This document shows positions 8,036-16,747 of a stretch of 64,000 nt of DNA, piece after piece. Position 1 is the first letter of the stretch, and the number at the start of each line of letters is the position of its first letter. The stretch comes from Saccharothrix deserti (lineage in GTDB: Bacteria; Actinomycetota; Actinomycetes; Mycobacteriales; Pseudonocardiaceae). The DNA lies in contig NZ_VKAB01000035.1 of the NCBI RefSeq assembly GCF_009769385.1, positions 1-64,000 of the forward strand. Reading direction: 5' to 3'. The notes under the pieces were generated by a model that made no database searches, was not told the origin of the DNA, and saw only the letters and a program-made list of their open reading frames with translations. Both the position numbers and the translations under genes were made by a program.

Positions 8036-9076
8036 TTGGCGTCGCGGCAGGTCACGCTGGCGGAAGTGGCGAAGCTCGCGGGTGTGTCACTCGCGACCGC
8101 GTCGCGCGTGCTCAACGGCAGCACCCGGCAGGTGAGCGAAGAGCTGCGCGAACGGGTGCTCGGCACCGCGCGCGAGCTCGGCTACCTGCCCAACGCGTCG
8201 GCACAGGCGCTGGCCCGCAACTCCAGCGTGCTGGTGGGCCTCGTGGTGCACGACATCGCGGACCCCTACTTCTCCAGCATCGCCGCCGGTGTGACGAGGA
8301 TCGCGGAGCACGCGGGCCTCGTCGTGGTGCTCGGCACCACCGGCCGCGACCCGCGCCGCGAGGTGGAGCTGGTCAACACGCTGCGCGCGCACCGGGCCCG
8401 CGCCGTGGTGATCGCGGGCAGCCGGACCACCGACCGGCACGCATCGCAGCGGCTCGCGGAGGAGATCACCGCGTTCACCGCGCAGGGCGGCCGGGTGGCG
8501 TGCGTCTCACAGGCCAAGCTCGGCGCGGACACCGTGGTGCCCTCGAACCGGGCCGGCGCGCGGGCGCTGGCCCGTCAGCTCGCCGCGCTCGGCCACCGCA
8601 AGTTCGCCGTGCTGGGCGGTCCGCCGGACCTGCTGGTGGCGCGCGACCGGGTGTCCGGGTTCAAGGCCGGCCTGGCCGACGCGGGCCTGGCGCTGCCCGA
8701 CGCGAACATCATCGGCAGCGACTTCACCCGCGACGGCGGCTACGCGGCGGTGGCCGACCTGATCGCCGCGCGCACCGGCGCGACCTGCGTGTTCGTCGTC
8801 AACGACGTGATGGCGATGGGTGCGATGGCGGCGCTGCGGGAACACGGGCTGCGGGTGCCGCAGGACGTCTCGGTGGCCGGGTTCGACGACATCCCCACCC
8901 TGCGCGACCTGGTGCCGGCGCTGAGCACGGTGCGGCTGCCGTTGGAGGACATGGGCGAGCGGGCGGCACGGCTGGTGCTGGACGACGTGGCGGACGGCCC
9001 GCGCACGGTCCGGGTGGCGGGCGAGGTCGTGCTGCGGGCCAGCACTTCGTCGCCCAGCGGTACCGGACTGCGCTGA
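8036..9076 (+). CDS. LacI family transcriptional regulator
   Basis: A 346-residue regulator with an N-terminal LacI HTH (VTLAEVAKLAGVSLATASRV, residues 6-25) and hinge helix (ASAQALARNSS), then a periplasmic-binding-protein-like sensor domain ending VRLPLEDMGERAARL. The TTG start is set by a strong GAAGGAGG 5 bases upstream; no ATG alternative fits the HTH. Divergent from the Gfo/Idh operon with the palindromic operator between them. The inducer is likely a sugar or polyol. Confidence 0.92.
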   Translation: MASRQVTLAEVAKLAGVSLATASRVLNGSTRQVSEELRERVLGTARELGYLPNASAQALARNSSVLVGLVVHDIADPYFSSIAAGVTRIAEHAGLVVVLGTTGRDPRREVELVNTLRAHRARAVVIAGSRTTDRHASQRLAEEITAFTAQGGRVACVSQAKLGADTVVPSNRAGARALARQLAALGHRKFAVLGGPPDLLVARDRVSGFKAGLADAGLALPDANIIGSDFTRDGGYAAVADLIAARTGATCVFVVNDVMAMGAMAALREHGLRVPQDVSVAGFDDIPTLRDLVPALSTVRLPLEDMGERAARLVLDDVADGPRTVRVAGEVVLRASTSSPSGTGLR

Positions 9077-9227
9077 CCGGCGGTTACGCTCTAAACTGGA
9101 CCCCGTTCGACCACCCCTCACGAGGAGTGATCCCTTCCGTGCGCGACGCGCAGTCCCCGGGCTGCAGTACCGAGCCGGGTCCGATACCCGGCTGCCAGCC
9201 CCGCCCGACCCGCCGTAGGCGGGTCCG
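9077..9227 (+). promoter_or_regulatory. Structured leader before the CNNM/CorC pair
   Basis: The 151-base gap holds nested hairpins: GCCGGGTCCGATACCCGGC (9174-9192) and GACCCGCC-gta-GGCGGGTC (9208-9226), the latter ending one to two bases before the ATG and leaving no free Shine-Dalgarno sequence. This could gate translation of the downstream cation-transport-type genes. The M-box consensus is not recognisable, so the identity is unresolved. Confidence 0.4.
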
Positions 9228-10565
9228 ATGACCATCCTTCTCAGCGTTCTCGGCCTCGGCGCCGTGGTGGTCCTCACCATCGGCACGTTCATCGCGGTCG
9301 CCGCCGAGTTCTCCCTGACCGCGCTGGAGCGCAGCACCGTCGAGTCGCACGTCGCCCAGGTCGGCGACGCCAAGGCGCGGCGGGTGGAGAAGGCACACCG
9401 GTCGCTGTCGTTCCAGCTGTCCGGCGCCCAGTTGGCGATCACCATCACCACGCTGATCACCGGCTACATCGCCGAACCCGCCATCGCCGAGCTCGTCTCA
9501 CCCGGGCTGACCGGCCTGGGCGTGCCGGAGTCGGCGGCCGGGCCGATCGCGCTGACCATCGCGTTGGCGCTGGCCACGGCCCTGTCGATGGTGTTCGGCG
9601 AGCTGGTGCCGAAGAACCTCGCCATCGCCAGGCCGCTGCAGACCGCACGGGCCGTCGCGGGCGTGCAGGCCGGGTTCTCCGCCGTGTTCCGGTGGCTGAT
9701 CACCGGCCTGAACGGCACCGCGAACTGGCTCGTGCGCAGGCTCGGCGTGGAGCCCGCCGAGGAACTGGCGTCGGCCCGGTCGCCGCAGGAGCTGGGCGCG
9801 TTGATCCGCTCCAGCGCCGAGCACGGCACCATCGACCCCGGCACCGCGACCCTGCTGGACCGCTCGCTGCGGTTCGGCGACCGCACCGCCGAGGAGCTGA
9901 TGACGCCGCGCGTGCGGGTCGAGTCGCTGCGCGCGGACGCGACCGTGCTGGACCTGGTGGCGAAGGCGCAAAAGACAGGCTTCTCCCGGTTCCCGGTGTA
10001 CCACGGCGACCTGGACGAGGTGCGCGGCATCGTGCACGTCAAGCAGGCGTTCGGGGTGCCCCGGTCGCAGCGGGCGACCACGCCGGTGTCGGCGCTGACC
10101 AGGCCGGTGCAGACGGTGCCCGCGACGTTGGAGGGCGACGCGCTGCTGGACCGGCTGCGCGCCTCCGGCCTGCAGACCGCGCTGGTCGTGGACGAGTACG
10201 GCGGCACGGCGGGCCTGGTCACGTTGGAGGACATCGTCGAGGAGATCGTCGGCGACGTGCGCGACGAGCACGACCGCCGGGAGACGTCGCCGGTGCGGCG
10301 GCTGGGCGGCGAGGCGTGGCTGGTGTCCGGGCTGCTGCGGGACGACGAGGTCGCCGAGGCGACCGGGTTCCGGATGCCCGAGGGCGATTACGAGACCGTG
10401 GCGGGCCTGGTGCTGGCGCGGTTGGGTCGCATCCCCGACGCGGGTGACGAGATCCGGGTGGACGACTGGCGGATCACCGTGGTGCAGATGGACCGGCACC
10501 GGGTGGCCGAGCTGCGGGTGGCCCGGGTCGATCCCGCGGTCGACGCGTCGGGGGTGTCGCGGTGA
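9228..10565 (+). CDS. CNNM/CorC (HlyC) family membrane protein, three-domain
   Basis: A 445-residue protein: CNNM/DUF21 membrane domain (about residues 1-190, with FGELVPKNLAIARP), two CBS domains (about 205-335, MTPRVRVESL and VVDEYGGTAGLVTLEDIVEEIVG) and a C-terminal CorC_HlyC transporter-associated domain (about 350-435). This is the full architecture of CNNM-type Mg2+/Co2+ transport-related proteins. The ATG lies directly after a hairpin. It is coupled by GTGA overlap to a second, shorter paralogue. Confidence 0.92.
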   Translation: MTILLSVLGLGAVVVLTIGTFIAVAAEFSLTALERSTVESHVAQVGDAKARRVEKAHRSLSFQLSGAQLAITITTLITGYIAEPAIAELVSPGLTGLGVPESAAGPIALTIALALATALSMVFGELVPKNLAIARPLQTARAVAGVQAGFSAVFRWLITGLNGTANWLVRRLGVEPAEELASARSPQELGALIRSSAEHGTIDPGTATLLDRSLRFGDRTAEELMTPRVRVESLRADATVLDLVAKAQKTGFSRFPVYHGDLDEVRGIVHVKQAFGVPRSQRATTPVSALTRPVQTVPATLEGDALLDRLRASGLQTALVVDEYGGTAGLVTLEDIVEEIVGDVRDEHDRRETSPVRRLGGEAWLVSGLLRDDEVAEATGFRMPEGDYETVAGLVLARLGRIPDAGDEIRVDDWRITVVQMDRHRVAELRVARVDPAVDASGVSR

Positions 10566-11596
10566 GCGTCCTGGTGATCATGTTGCTGTTGGCGGGCAAC
10601 GCGTTCTTCGTCGGCGCCGAGTTCGCCATCATCACCGCCCGCCGCGACCGGCTGGAGGCGCTGGCCGAGCAGGGCAGCACCCGGGCCCGCACGGTGATCA
10701 AGGCGGGCCGCGAGCTGCCGCTGCTGATCGCGGGCGCGCAGCTCGGCATCACGCTGTGCTCGCTGGGCCTGGGCGCGCTGGGCGAGCCGGCGGTGGCGGC
10801 GGTGCTGGAGGCACCGTTCCACGGCATCGGCGTGCCGGACGCGGTGCTGCACGGTGTGGCGTTCGCGTTGGCGCTGATCATCGTGGTGGCGCTGCACACC
10901 GTGCTGGGCGAGATGGTGCCGAAGAACCTGGCCATCGCCGGGCCGGAGCGCACCGCGCTGCTGCTGGTGCCCGCGCACCTGTGGTTCTGCCGCCTGGTCG
11001 CGCCGCTGCTGCGCGGGTTCACCGTGGCGTCGACGGCGGTGCTGCGGCTCGTGGGCGTGACGCCGAGGGACGAGTTGGAGTCCGCGTACACCCGGGACGA
11101 GCTGGCCCTGCTGATCGGGCAGTCGCGGCAGGAGGGCCTGCTGGAGGACTCCGAGCACCGGCGGCTGGCGCAGACCCTGTCGTCGGCCGAGCGGACCGTG
11201 GCGGACGTGCTGGTGCCGTTGGAGCGGATCACGTCGGTGTCCGTGCGGCCCACCATGGGCGAGGTGGAGGCCGCCGTGTCGGCCACCGGCTTCTCCCGCT
11301 TCCCGGTGCGCGAGGACGACCGGCTGATCGGGTACCTGCACGTCAAGGACGTGCTGGACCTGGCGGACGCGGACCCGTCGACGCGGGTGCCGCCGAACCG
11401 GGTGCGCGGCCTGCCGCAGGTGTCGGTGGACGCGAGCCTGGACGACGCGGTGGCGGCGCTGCGGCGTTCGCAGAGCCACCTGGCGCAGGCCGTGTCCGCC
11501 GATGGTGTCGTGCACGGCGTGGTGGCGTTGGAGGACCTGGTCGAGGAGTACGTCGGCACGGTCCGCGACGGCACCCACGTCCGTCGCGAGCTGTGA
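10562..11596 (+). CDS. CNNM/CorC family membrane protein, two-domain paralogue
   Basis: A 344-residue paralogue of the preceding gene: DUF21 membrane domain with LGEMVPKNLAIAGP and a CBS pair ending GVVALEDLVEEYVGTV. It stops there and lacks the C-terminal CorC_HlyC domain. The GTG start overlaps the upstream stop, so equimolar translation and a heterodimer are plausible (inference). Such long/short tandem pairs are common in actinomycetes. A 16-bp-stem terminator follows at once. Confidence 0.9.
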   Translation: MSVLVIMLLLAGNAFFVGAEFAIITARRDRLEALAEQGSTRARTVIKAGRELPLLIAGAQLGITLCSLGLGALGEPAVAAVLEAPFHGIGVPDAVLHGVAFALALIIVVALHTVLGEMVPKNLAIAGPERTALLLVPAHLWFCRLVAPLLRGFTVASTAVLRLVGVTPRDELESAYTRDELALLIGQSRQEGLLEDSEHRRLAQTLSSAERTVADVLVPLERITSVSVRPTMGEVEAAVSATGFSRFPVREDDRLIGYLHVKDVLDLADADPSTRVPPNRVRGLPQVSVDASLDDAVAALRRSQSHLAQAVSADGVVHGVVALEDLVEEYVGTVRDGTHVRREL

Positions 11597-11600
11597 CCGG

Positions 11601-11638
11601 GGTGGTGCGGGTGTCGTGATTCCGACACCCGCACCACC
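11601..11638. terminator. Hairpin terminator between convergent genes
   Basis: A 16-bp perfect stem (GGTGGTGCGGGTGTCG and its complement) with a 6-base loop, five bases after the second CNNM gene; it can also serve the convergent LmbU-like gene. Confidence 0.8.
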
Positions 11639-11667
11639 GTCGTCCGCCTAGGGGCGTCGCCAGGACA

Positions 11668-12387
11668 TCATGACGCCGGCCGCACAGCGGGCAGGCCGAC
11701 CAGCTCCCGTTCCCGGTCGGTGGGCCTCTCCTGGGCGGACACCGCCAGCGGCGGCACGCTGACCAGCTCCAGGTCCTGGTCGGCGGCGCGGTCGAGGGCC
11801 GCCACGATCCACGCCTCGAAATCGGCGTTGGCGGCCATCGCGGCCCGCCGCCACCGGTCCACCGCCTCGGTGTCCGCGCTGACCCGCGGCATCACCGCGC
11901 GGAACACCTTCGAGCCGGGGTCGCGGCTGTCCCGCAGCGCCCGCCGCAGCGCCGTCCGCGACCAGCCTTCCCGTTCCGCGAGGTCCAGCCACTTGTCCTG
12001 CTCCTCGGGCGGCAGCGCCGCGACCTCCGCGTGGTGCTGGAACGGCAGCCCCGGACGGCGCCGGGACGCCTCGAACTTGCGCGCGATCCACGCGTAGTTG
12101 CGCAGCGTCTGGTAGTCGAGCCCCACAGCTTCGACCGCCCGCCGGTACCGGTCCGTGTACTTGTCCTGGCCGAAGACGAGCCAGTCGCCCAGGTACCACG
12201 CCGAGGAGCTGGCGATGCGCGAGATCCGCTGCCCCGCCTGCTCCCACGTCTCGAACGTGACGTCCCGCGGGAACGCCAGCCCCACCGGCGTGGTGAGGAT
12301 CCGGCCTTCGGCCGCGCCGACGGGACGTCGGCGTTGCACCGCTTTCACCTTGTCCACTTGCTCCCCCTGATCCGCTTTGGATGTCAT
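11668..12387 (-). CDS. LmbU-family transcriptional regulator
   Basis: A 239-residue protein. The central block SAWYLGDWLVFGQDKY ... LDYQTLRNYAWIARKFE ... FQHHAEVAALPPEEQDKWLD is the hallmark of LmbU-type regulators, which contain a C-terminal HTH and usually sit in antibiotic clusters (family knowledge). Here no biosynthetic genes are adjacent. The start is ambiguous: ATG 12387 is chosen, with a GTG eight codons upstream (12411); neither has a strong ribosome site. It is divergent from an ECF sigma gene with about 118 bp between them. Confidence 0.82.
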   Translation of the reverse strand: MTSKADQGEQVDKVKAVQRRRPVGAAEGRILTTPVGLAFPRDVTFETWEQAGQRISRIASSSAWYLGDWLVFGQDKYTDRYRRAVEAVGLDYQTLRNYAWIARKFEASRRRPGLPFQHHAEVAALPPEEQDKWLDLAEREGWSRTALRRALRDSRDPGSKVFRAVMPRVSADTEAVDRWRRAAMAANADFEAWIVAALDRAADQDLELVSVPPLAVSAQERPTDRERELVGLPAVRPAS

Positions 12388-12505
12388 TGCTACCGCAGGG
12401 GCCTCACACACCGGTCAACTTCCGCTCACACCCGTGAACCCGATCGGGCCCGTCGGTGGACAACAGGCGACCGCCCTTCACCCGGGAACAGCCGGAAAGG
12501 CCACC

Positions 12506-13093
12506 ATGACACCCACCGACGCCGAGATCATCGACCGGTCGCGGCACGAGCCGAACGCCTTCGCGGCGATCTTCGACCGGCACGCGCCGCACATCCAGCG
12601 ATACCTCGCGCGCAGGCTCGGCCCGCAGGTCGCGGACGACCTCGTGGCCGAGACGTTCCTCACCGCGTTCGACAAGCGGCAGCGCTACGACCAGGCCCGA
12701 CCGGACGCCCGGCCGTGGCTGTACGGCATCGCGACCAACCTCGTCGGACAGCACCGCAGGCAGGAGGCACGCCGCTACCAGGCCCGCTCGTCGGACAACG
12801 CCGGCCAGGCGGACGCCGCCGAGCAGGACCACGCGGACCGCGTCGCCGCCGAGGTGACCGCCCGCGCCATGCGGTCGATGCTGGCCGGCGCGCTGGGCGG
12901 GCTGTCCGACGAGGACCGGGACGTGCTGCTCCTGGTCGCGTGGGAACAGCTGAGCTACGAGGAGGTCGCGGCGGCGCTGGCGATCCCCGTCGGCACGGTG
13001 CGGTCCCGGTTGCACCGGGCCCGTCGCAAGGTCAGGCAGGCGCTGGGCGGGCAGAACCCCACCGAGGTCGAGGAGTTGCTGAACAATGGATGA
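12506..13093 (+). CDS. ECF-type RNA polymerase sigma factor
   Basis: A 195-residue sigma-70 family member with region 2 (FAAIFDRHAPHIQRYLARRLG ... DDLVAETF, PWLYGIATNLVGQ) and region 4 (LLVAWEQLSYEEVAAALAIPVGTVRSRLHRAR). ATG 12506 has GGAAAGG upstream. Its stop overlaps the start of a membrane-anchored CU044_5270-type protein (ATGGATGA), the usual partner of this ECF subgroup, which may act as its anti-sigma or sensor. Confidence 0.9.
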   Translation: MTPTDAEIIDRSRHEPNAFAAIFDRHAPHIQRYLARRLGPQVADDLVAETFLTAFDKRQRYDQARPDARPWLYGIATNLVGQHRRQEARRYQARSSDNAGQADAAEQDHADRVAAEVTARAMRSMLAGALGGLSDEDRDVLLLVAWEQLSYEEVAAALAIPVGTVRSRLHRARRKVRQALGGQNPTEVEELLNNG

Positions 13094-14054
13094 ACTGCAG
13101 TTGGTGCGTGAACTGGGCGACGAGACGCCCCTGCCGGACCAGGCGGCGCTGGCGCCCGCGCGGGCCGCGTTCCTGGCCGGGATCTCCGGGCGGGGGCCGG
13201 TGCGGCTGCGCAAGCGGCGGTCCCGGTACGCGCTGGTCGGCGCGTCGGCGATCGGGCTGGCGGCGGCCGTCGCGGCGACGATCACGCTGATGCCGGCGGG
13301 TCAGCCGGCCACCGGCGGGCAGGCGGTGGCCACCGCGCCGTCGCAACCGTCACCGTCCGCGTCGTCGGCTGAGGTGAAGCCGGTGACGGACGCGGTGCGG
13401 CTGCTCGGCTACGCCGCCGAAACGGCCCGTGCCGACCCGACGGCGCCGCCCCGGCCGGACCAGTTCGTCTACACCCGCAGCACCTTCGCGGGCGGCCCCG
13501 CCGGCGGCGCCGGGGAACGGGAGATCTGGCTGTCCGTCGACGGCACCCGCGACGGGCTGTTGAAGAACCACGACAGCTCGACGACGCGGATGGCGGGGTG
13601 CAAGGACGGGCAGATGGACGTGTTCAAGGACCCCGAGGTGGTGCTCGGCACCGAGCCGTGCGAGCCCCGCCCGGCGTACCGGTCGGACCTGCCCACCGAC
13701 GTGGACGGCATGCTGGCCTACCTCGACGCGAACGCCAGCGGCGAGCCGGGCAGCGTCAACGCGCGCGGCAAGGACGTGCTCGGCCTGATCAGGGAGTCCT
13801 ACCTGCCGCCGCTCGCCAGGGCCGCGCTGTACGAGGCGGCGGCGCGCGTGCCGGGGCTGAGCGTGGTGCAGGACGCGCGTGACGGCGCGGGACGGCCGGG
13901 AATCGGCATCACCTGGCCGACCCCGCCGGGGTCGTCGTCGAAGGCCACGCCGGTGGTGATCGTGTTCGACCCGACCACGTACGAGCTGCTCGGCACGAAC
14001 TTCGACGCGATCGCGGCGCAGGCCATCGTGGACCAGCCGGGGCAGCGGCCCTGA
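13086..14054 (+). CDS. CU044_5270 family membrane protein, ECF sigma partner
   Basis: A 322-residue protein with an N-terminal cytoplasmic part of about 45 residues, one transmembrane helix (about 48-70, YALVGASAIGLAAAVAATIT), a Pro/Ser-rich linker and an extracytoplasmic domain with three Cys (CKDGQMDVF and EPCEPR). It is translationally coupled to the ECF sigma. Proteins of this family accompany ECF sigmas and are thought to act as membrane anti-sigma/sensor proteins; this is inferred from context, since no canonical zinc anti-sigma motif is present. Confidence 0.8.
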   Translation: MDELQLVRELGDETPLPDQAALAPARAAFLAGISGRGPVRLRKRRSRYALVGASAIGLAAAVAATITLMPAGQPATGGQAVATAPSQPSPSASSAEVKPVTDAVRLLGYAAETARADPTAPPRPDQFVYTRSTFAGGPAGGAGEREIWLSVDGTRDGLLKNHDSSTTRMAGCKDGQMDVFKDPEVVLGTEPCEPRPAYRSDLPTDVDGMLAYLDANASGEPGSVNARGKDVLGLIRESYLPPLARAALYEAAARVPGLSVVQDARDGAGRPGIGITWPTPPGSSSKATPVVIVFDPTTYELLGTNFDAIAAQAIVDQPGQRP

Positions 14055-14060
14055 CCGCGG

Positions 14061-14097
14061 CGGGTGGGGCCGGTCCGCCGGGACGCGGCCCCACCCG
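14061..14097. terminator. Hairpin terminator
   Basis: An 11-bp perfect stem (CGGGTGGGGCC and complement) with a 15-base loop, 6 bases after the CU044_5270 gene. Confidence 0.65.
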
Positions 14098-14112
14098 ACT
14101 ACGGTTGGTCAC

Positions 14113-14385
14113 GTGGATCCGCATGAGGATGACGACGACGAGGACGAGTTCGACTCCCAAGAGGAGGAGGACGGGTTCGACGAGGATGACGTCGAGGACG
14201 AGGACGACCTGTTCGGCGTGACCTCGGAGCCCCGCACCATCTGCCACCTGTGCGGCGGGGCCGGGTTCATCGCCAACCCGACGTCGGCGGTCATCGGCGG
14301 CGCGCCGCGCACCGTGGACAACGGCCGGGAATGCCCCCACTGCAACGGTGCCCGCAAGTTCCCCGGCCTGATCCCCCCGCTCTGA
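14113..14385 (+). CDS. Small acidic zinc-ribbon protein
   Basis: A 90-residue protein in two parts. Residues 1-32 are almost all acidic (23 Asp/Glu). The rest holds CHLCGGAGF and CPHCNGAR, two CxxC pairs resembling one DnaJ-type zinc ribbon. GTG start with a weak ribosome site. The acidic tail could bind basic proteins or nucleic-acid machinery (inference); DnaJ-like CxxCxGxG elements often act as thiol/zinc modules. No known name. Confidence 0.68.
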   Translation: MDPHEDDDDEDEFDSQEEEDGFDEDDVEDEDDLFGVTSEPRTICHLCGGAGFIANPTSAVIGGAPRTVDNGRECPHCNGARKFPGLIPPL

Positions 14386-14390
14386 CCTGT

Positions 14391-15596
14391 TCAGCGGCTC
14401 GCCGCGACCGCCTCCGCCTCCCGGAACGCCCGTGGCGACAACCCGAGCCACGCGGTGGCCAAGGCGAGGACCTGGATCAGCGCCGCCATCACCCACACCG
14501 CCCGCAGCCCGAACCCGGCGGCCACGAAACCACCGGCCAGGGCGCCCAGCGGGGTCAGCCCCCAGGCCAGCGCACGGTGGCTGGTCAGCACCCGCCCGAG
14601 CAGCGCGGGCGGCGTGAAGCGCTGCCTGCTGGACTGCGAGCACACGTTCCACACCATCACGATCGCCGACTGGACGAGCGACACCACCCCGATCGCCCAC
14701 GCCCACGGCGGCAGCACCGCGATCAGCGCCAGCGTGACCACCATGCCGGCCTGGGCCAGCCGCATCGACCACGCGTAGCCGAGCCTGCCCACCACCCGGC
14801 CCACCACGAACGACGACAGCACCCACCCGGCCGCCGTGCACGCCAGCATCACCCCGTACCCGACGGACCCGAGCCCCAACTCCTCCTTGACGTACAGCAC
14901 GAACATCGCGATCGCCGCACTCGCCGCGAACGACCCGAGCGCCACCGCGATCGTGATCGACAACAGCAGCCGCGTGGCCACCAGGAACTTCAACCCCTCG
15001 GCGATATCGCGCAACGGGTGCTTGGCCGACGGCGTGGCCTGCGCCGACCGCAGACCCCGCACCAACGCGAACGCGACCACCGCGGCCACGCACGCCACCC
15101 ACGCGGGCGTGCCGAGACCGAACGCGACCAGGAAACCGGCCACCGGCGGCACCACGAACTGCACCACGCCCCGATCGATCACGATCAGCCGCGTGTTCGC
15201 CGTGGCCAGCCGCTCCGGCTCGACCACCTCCGGCATCAACGCGCCGGTCGCACCGTCACCGAGCACCTGCGCCGACGTCACCACGAACGCCACGACCACC
15301 AGCAACGGCAGGCTCAACGCGTCCGTCGCACCCGCCACCGCGAGCGCCAACGCCGCACACCCCTGCACCGCGTACGCCGACGCCAGCACCGTGCTGCGCC
15401 GCGCCCGGTCGATCAGCACACCCGCGAACAGCGAGAACAACAGCCACGGCGACTGGCCCACCACGTTGACCAGCGATAACTGACGCGGATCGGAGGTGAT
15501 CGTCGCCGCGATCCACGGCACCACCGCCAACATCAGGCCTTCGGCCACCGAACCGGACACCACGACGGCCTGTAGCCGCACCCACCCCCTGGACAT
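14391..15596 (-). CDS. MFS transporter
   Basis: A 401-residue protein with about 12 hydrophobic segments. The loop motif VLIDRARRSTVL after TM2 corresponds to the MFS signature and suggests the enterobactin-exporter-like (MFS_3) branch. ATG 15596 is chosen because AAGGTG precedes it; upstream in-frame codons would add 20 hydrophilic residues. Probably a drug or metabolite exporter in the cytoplasmic membrane; substrate unknown. Confidence 0.85.
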   Translation of the reverse strand: MSRGWVRLQAVVVSGSVAEGLMLAVVPWIAATITSDPRQLSLVNVVGQSPWLLFSLFAGVLIDRARRSTVLASAYAVQGCAALALAVAGATDALSLPLLVVVAFVVTSAQVLGDGATGALMPEVVEPERLATANTRLIVIDRGVVQFVVPPVAGFLVAFGLGTPAWVACVAAVVAFALVRGLRSAQATPSAKHPLRDIAEGLKFLVATRLLLSITIAVALGSFAASAAIAMFVLYVKEELGLGSVGYGVMLACTAAGWVLSSFVVGRVVGRLGYAWSMRLAQAGMVVTLALIAVLPPWAWAIGVVSLVQSAIVMVWNVCSQSSRQRFTPPALLGRVLTSHRALAWGLTPLGALAGGFVAAGFGLRAVWVMAALIQVLALATAWLGLSPRAFREAEAVAASR

Positions 15597-15776
15597 GGTC
15601 AACACCTTGTCAGCAGAGGGTGACGCCGCCCAGACGTTTTCAGCGCGGGTGACCAAGCCGGCCCCCCCGGTCTCGCGGTCAGCCGACGCGAGGCACGTGA
15701 GGTGGTGTCATCGCGCACCGGTCTCGGCCCGGCACCGGTCCGCGGGGAAGTACCCTGGCTGGTTGTGGGGGTCGTT

Positions 15777-16649
15777 TTGTCCGAAGCCGAGTGGACCGCG
15801 CGCCGTGACGCGCACGCGGACCGCGTCCGGCGCTGGACCGGCCCGCACCACGAGCGCAAGGCCGCCGGCGTCAAGCACCCCGTGCTGGACTTCCTCTTCT
15901 CGTACTACTCGCAACGCCCGTCCCGGCTGGAACGCTGGCACCCCGGCCCCGGCGTGGTCCTCGAAGGCGACGCGGCGCGCGCCTACCTCAAGTGGCCCGT
16001 CTACAAGCGCACCGACGACGGCGTAACGCTGGACGTGGAGGCGTTCGCGCGGGAACGGGCCAACACGATCGTGTTCGCCGGCCGACTGCTCACCGCCACC
16101 GCCGGCCGCGTGCCCCGACTGGGCTGCTTCGGCTTGCACGAATGGGCGATGGTCTACCGGCAGCAGCCGGAACAGGTGCGGCACAACGCGTGGCCGCTGC
16201 GGCTGGGCAGCACGGGCACCGACCGGGTGGTGGAGTCGCAGCGGGTGCAGTGCGGGCACTTCGACGCGTTCCGCTTCTTCACCCCGGACGCCCGGCCGCG
16301 CAACGCCCTCCAGCCGACCCGCGAGACCCAGGTGGAGCTGGAGCAGCCGGGCTGCCTGCACGCGAACATGGACCTGTTCAAGTGGGCCTACAAGCTCGAC
16401 CCGGCCACCCCGTCCGAGCTGGTCGCGGACTGCTTCGAGCTGGCGCTGCGGATCCGCGAGCTGGACATGCGGGCGAGCCCGTACGACCTGACGGGGCTGG
16501 GCTACCGGCCGGTGCCGATCGAGACGACCGAGGGCCGTGCCGAGTACGTGCGGCAGCAGAGCGCGTTCGCCGAGGCCGCCGCGCCGCTGCGAGCCCGGCT
16601 GATCGAGCTGACCCGGGTGCTGTCGGCCGGTCTCGTCACCGCGGGATGA
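15777..16649 (+). CDS. Putative 3-methyladenine DNA glycosylase (actinobacterial family)
   Basis: A soluble protein of about 290 residues belonging to a conserved actinobacterial family generally annotated as 3-methyladenine DNA glycosylase. The start SEAEWTARRDAHADRVRRWT, the segment KHPVLDFLFSYYS and the QCGHFDAFRFFTPDARP block are distinctive. I see no AlkA-type HhH-GPD motif, so the activity is by family label only. TTG 15777 is favoured by GGGGG 5 bases upstream; an earlier in-frame GTG at 15702 would add 25 residues of poor conservation. Confidence 0.75.
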   Translation: MSEAEWTARRDAHADRVRRWTGPHHERKAAGVKHPVLDFLFSYYSQRPSRLERWHPGPGVVLEGDAARAYLKWPVYKRTDDGVTLDVEAFARERANTIVFAGRLLTATAGRVPRLGCFGLHEWAMVYRQQPEQVRHNAWPLRLGSTGTDRVVESQRVQCGHFDAFRFFTPDARPRNALQPTRETQVELEQPGCLHANMDLFKWAYKLDPATPSELVADCFELALRIRELDMRASPYDLTGLGYRPVPIETTEGRAEYVRQQSAFAEAAAPLRARLIELTRVLSAGLVTAG

Positions 16650-16747
16650 CTCCGAGTGACTTCACCCACTTCACAGTTGTCACCTGTTAGCGTGACGCCG
16701 GTCGGGATTCGCCAGCCGTAGTCGGTCGGACGCTGAGAGGGAAGACG

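Noticed and set aside
9077-9227. M-box (Mg2+) riboswitch ahead of the CNNM genes
   Set aside because: The conserved M-box sequence blocks are not present; only generic hairpins are visible.
11668-14054. Antibiotic biosynthetic cluster suggested by the LmbU-like regulator (and the LAL regulator at 56.4 kb)
   Set aside because: No PKS, NRPS or other biosynthetic enzymes occur near either regulator in this window.
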